DNA from: Pseudomonas siliginis | GTDB lineage: Bacteria > Pseudomonadota > Gammaproteobacteria > Pseudomonadales > Pseudomonadaceae | NCBI RefSeq assembly: GCF_019145195.1 | Contig: NZ_JAHSTW010000010.1 | Span: forward strand, 186,001-250,000 | Reading direction: 5' to 3' | DNA: 64,000 nt | In this document: positions 61,502-64,000 of the stretch, piece after piece | Layout: the number at the start of each line of letters is the position of its first letter | How positions within the stretch are numbered: position 1 is the first letter of the stretch | Program-made: the position numbers and the translations under genes | Notes under the pieces: model-generated | The model's database searches: none | Told to the model about the DNA's origin: nothing | The model's input: only the letters and a program-made list of their open reading frames with translations

Positions 61502-62512
61502 ATGTTTAGTTTTATTGCCCGCCGACTGGGGTTGTTGATCCCCACGTTTTTCGGCATCACCTTGCTGACTTTCGCGTTGATTCGCATGATTCCGGGCGAC
61601 CCCGTGGAAGTGATGATGGGCGAACGTCGGGTCGACCCCGAAATGCACGCTCAGGCAATGGAACGCCTGGGGCTGAACAAGCCGCTGTATGCCCAGTATC
61701 TGGACTACATCGGCAAACTGGCCCAGGGCGATCTCGGTGAGTCGTTGCGTACCCGTGAAAGTGTGTGGACCGAGTTCACCTCTCTTTTCCCGGCGACCCT
61801 GGAACTGTCCATGGCCGCCCTGCTGTTCGCTGGCATTCTCGGGCTTCTGGCCGGGGTGATCGCGGCACTTAAACGAGGATCGCTGTTCGACCACGGGGTG
61901 ATGGGCATCTCCCTCGCGGGCTATTCGATGCCGATCTTCTGGTGGGGCCTGATCCTGATCATGTTCTTCTCGGTGAGCCTGGGCTGGACCCCAGTGTCCG
62001 GGCGCATCGACCTGCTGTATGACATCGAGCCGAAAACCGGCTTCATGCTGATCGACACGCTGCTGGCCGATGACGTCGGCGCGTTCTTCGACGCCCTGCA
62101 TCACCTGATCCTGCCGGCCATCGTGCTCGGTACCATTCCGCTGGCGGTGATCGCACGGATGACCCGTTCGTCGATGCTCGAAGTGCTGCGCGAAGACTAC
62201 ATCCGCACCGCCAAAGCCAAAGGCCTGTCGCCGTCGCGCGTGGTGTTCGTGCATGGTCTGCGCAACGCACTGATCCCGGTGCTGACGGTTGTAGGTCTGC
62301 AAGTCGGTACTTTGCTGGCCGGTGCGGTCCTGACCGAAACCATCTTCTCCTGGCCCGGCATCGGTAAATGGCTGATCGAAGCCATCGGCGCCCGGGACTA
62401 TCCGGTGGTGCAAAACGGCATCCTGTTAATCGCCTGCCTGGTGATTCTGGTCAACTTCGTGGTGGACATCCTCTACGGCTTTGCCAACCCACGCATCCGT
62501 CATCAGCGCTGA
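61502..62512 (+). CDS. dppB: Dipeptide ABC transporter permease DppB
   Basis: A 336-residue inner-membrane permease with six helices. The family N-terminus MFSFIARRLGLLIPTFFGITLLTF and the EAA loop (ARMTRSSMLEVLREDYIRTAKAKGLSPSRVV with HGLRNALIPVL) are clear. It pairs with DppC to form the transport channel. It lies 73 bases after dppA 3. Confidence 0.96.
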   Translation: MFSFIARRLGLLIPTFFGITLLTFALIRMIPGDPVEVMMGERRVDPEMHAQAMERLGLNKPLYAQYLDYIGKLAQGDLGESLRTRESVWTEFTSLFPATLELSMAALLFAGILGLLAGVIAALKRGSLFDHGVMGISLAGYSMPIFWWGLILIMFFSVSLGWTPVSGRIDLLYDIEPKTGFMLIDTLLADDVGAFFDALHHLILPAIVLGTIPLAVIARMTRSSMLEVLREDYIRTAKAKGLSPSRVVFVHGLRNALIPVLTVVGLQVGTLLAGAVLTETIFSWPGIGKWLIEAIGARDYPVVQNGILLIACLVILVNFVVDILYGFANPRIRHQR

Positions 62513-62523
62513 GGTCAATACCC

Positions 62524-63450
62524 ATGAGCACTCCAACATCCTCAGTAGCCACCGCCACGTCCGCCGTGGATCAAAGCCTGCTGTACCCGTCGCCGTACAA
62601 AGAATTCTGGCAAGCGTTCTCCAAGAACAAGGGCGCCGTTGCCGGCCTGCTGTTCATGCTGCTGATCATCTTCTGCGCGATCTTCGCGCCGTGGGTCGCG
62701 CCGCATAACCCGAGCGAGCAATACCGTGACTTCCTGCTGACGCCACCGGCGTGGCTGGAGGGCGGGCAGATGCAATTCCTGCTCGGCACCGACGAACTCG
62801 GCCGTGACCTGCTGTCGCGTCTGATCCAGGGCTCGCGCCTGTCGCTGCTGATCGGCTTGTCGTCGGTGGTGATGTCGTTGATTCCGGGGATCCTGCTGGG
62901 TCTGTTCGCCGGTTTCTTCCCGAAAGTGGTCGGCCCGACCATCATGCGTCTGATGGACATCATGCTGGCCCTGCCGTCGCTGCTGCTGGCCGTGGCGATC
63001 GTCGCCATCCTCGGCCCTGGCCTGATCAACACCGTGATCGCGATTGCCGTGGTTTCCCTGCCGTCCTACGTGCGTCTGACCCGTGCCGCCGTCATGGGCG
63101 AACTGAACCGCGACTACGTCACCGCCGCGCGTCTGGCCGGTGCCGGTCTGCCGCGCCTGATGTTCATCACCGTGCTGCCCAACTGCATGGCGCCGCTGAT
63201 CGTGCAGGCAACCCTGAGCTTCTCTTCGGCGATTCTCGATGCCGCCGCACTGGGCTTCCTCGGCCTCGGCGTACAACCGCCAACCCCTGAGTGGGGCACC
63301 ATGCTGGCCTCGGCCCGCGACTACATCGAACGCGCCTGGTGGGTGGTGAGCCTGCCTGGTCTGACCATTTTGCTCAGCGTGCTGGCAATCAACTTGATGG
63401 GCGACGGCCTGCGCGATGCGCTGGACCCGAAACTCAAGAACGCCGCCTGA
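62524..63450 (+). CDS. dppC: Dipeptide ABC transporter permease DppC
   Basis: A 308-residue permease with an N-terminal OppC-type extension (YPSPYKEFWQAFSKNKGAVAGLLFMLLII) and the cytoplasmic EAA loop VRLTRAAVMGELNRDYVTAARLAGAG. The GTDELGRDLLSRLIQGSRLSL signature is present. It lies 11 bases after dppB, with GAGGTCAATACCC before the ATG, and 10 bases before dppD. Confidence 0.96.
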   Translation: MSTPTSSVATATSAVDQSLLYPSPYKEFWQAFSKNKGAVAGLLFMLLIIFCAIFAPWVAPHNPSEQYRDFLLTPPAWLEGGQMQFLLGTDELGRDLLSRLIQGSRLSLLIGLSSVVMSLIPGILLGLFAGFFPKVVGPTIMRLMDIMLALPSLLLAVAIVAILGPGLINTVIAIAVVSLPSYVRLTRAAVMGELNRDYVTAARLAGAGLPRLMFITVLPNCMAPLIVQATLSFSSAILDAAALGFLGLGVQPPTPEWGTMLASARDYIERAWWVVSLPGLTILLSVLAINLMGDGLRDALDPKLKNAA

Positions 63451-63460
63451 GGAGATTCAA

Positions 63461-64000
63461 ATGTCACTGTTAGAAATCAAGAATCTCAACGTCCGCTTCG
63501 GCGACAAGACCGCGACTCCGGTGGTCGACGGCCTCGACCTGAAAGTCGACAAAGGCGAAGTGCTGGCCATCGTTGGCGAGTCGGGTTCGGGTAAATCCGT
63601 GACCATGATGGCGCTGATGGGCCTGATCGAGCACCCCGGCATCGTCACCGCTGACTCGCTCAGCTTCGACGGCAAGGACATGCTCAAGCTGAGCAATCGT
63701 CAGCGTCGGCAGATCGTCGGCAAAGACCTGTCGATGGTCTTCCAGGATCCGATGACCGCGCTGAACCCGAGCTACACTGTCGGTTTCCAGATCGAGGAAG
63801 TGCTGCGCCTGCACCTGAAAATGTCTGGCAAGCAAGCGCGCAAGCGTGCCATCGAACTGCTGGAAAAAGTCGAGATCCCGGGCGCCGCCAGTCGTATGGA
63901 GGCCTATCCGCATCAACTGTCTGGCGGTATGAGCCAACGCGTCGCGATCGCCATGGCGATTGCCGGCGAGCCGAAACTGTTGATCGCCGACGAACCGACC
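63461..64000 (+). CDS. dppD: Dipeptide ABC transporter ATPase DppD, 5' part
   Basis: The first 180 codons of an ABC ATPase, cut by the window end. Walker A GESGSGKSVTM with K45, Q-loop VFQDPMTALNPSYTVG, signature HQLSGGMSQRVAIAMAI and the start of Walker B (LLIADEPT) are visible. It should pair with DppF, expected directly after the window. Confidence 0.95.
   Translation, partial: MSLLEIKNLNVRFGDKTATPVVDGLDLKVDKGEVLAIVGESGSGKSVTMMALMGLIEHPGIVTADSLSFDGKDMLKLSNRQRRQIVGKDLSMVFQDPMTALNPSYTVGFQIEEVLRLHLKMSGKQARKRAIELLEKVEIPGAASRMEAYPHQLSGGMSQRVAIAMAIAGEPKLLIADEPT

Noticed and set aside
1..64000. CRISPR arrays, insertion sequences, prophage, tRNA or rRNA genes
   Set aside because: No regularly spaced repeats beyond REP units, no transposase or integrase motifs, and no tRNA-like or rRNA sequence were recognised.

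Overview
The window looks like a chromosomal segment of a Pseudomonas species, most likely of the P. fluorescens group. The evidence is the GC-rich coding, the conserved core order hisC-hisD-hisG-murA-ibaG-mlaBCDEF / kdsD-kdsC-lptCAB-rpoN-hpf-ptsN-rapZ-ptsO / sodA / pmbA-yjgA-tldD-nit-yhdP-rng-maf-mreDCB / gatCAB / roxSR / dpp, and many GTGGGAGCGAGCCTGCTCGC-type REP palindromes. There are no tRNA or rRNA genes, no CRISPR arrays and no recognisable insertion sequences.

Layout. Positions 1-2148 hold the 3' part of a TonB-dependent receptor and a DUF4198 periplasmic protein. Positions 2149-3415 are an AT-rich patch with one orphan gene and a decayed copy of the hisC 3' end. Positions 3416-11380 (minus strand) carry histidine biosynthesis, murA and the Mla phospholipid-transport genes. 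Positions 11653-18655 (plus) carry Kdo synthesis, LPS transport, sigma-54 and the nitrogen-PTS cluster. Positions 18690-20934 (minus) hold a ZIP metal transporter and the iron-regulated sodA operon, whose fagA and fumC genes are reduced to a fused scar. Positions 21137-34335 are mostly minus strand: TldD/PmbA protease, a nitrilase-like amidase, YhdP, RNase G, Maf and MreBCD. Positions 34547-37758 are gatCAB.

Positions 37977-49831 are more variable: an RlpA-like lipoprotein, a Na/Ca exchanger-like protein, a carboxymuconolactone decarboxylase-like protein, an AEC permease, and a galactarate catabolic cluster (kdgD, semialdehyde dehydrogenase, MFS importer, garD) with its GntR/FadR-type regulator. 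A SbmA-like ABC exporter follows. RoxS/RoxR (redox two-component system) and a SIMPL-domain protein come next. The stretch 53040-54632 has no intact gene but holds a frameshifted small gene with an unusual hairpin-rich leader and a second structured repeat-like element. The window ends in a dipeptide uptake locus: three paralogous binding proteins, an OprD-family porin, dppB, dppC and the start of dppD.

How the genes fit together: the central block is an envelope-building neighbourhood (peptidoglycan precursor, outer-membrane lipid asymmetry, LPS assembly, cell shape). The galactarate genes would convert galactarate to 2-oxoglutarate. The dpp genes would take dipeptides across both membranes. 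The most notable non-standard signals are the hisC-tail remnant in AT-rich DNA, the fagA/fumC deletion scar under a Fur-like box, a probable ATT start codon for mreC, matching operator-like sites at the galactarate operon and its regulator, and two structured non-coding elements upstream of dpp.
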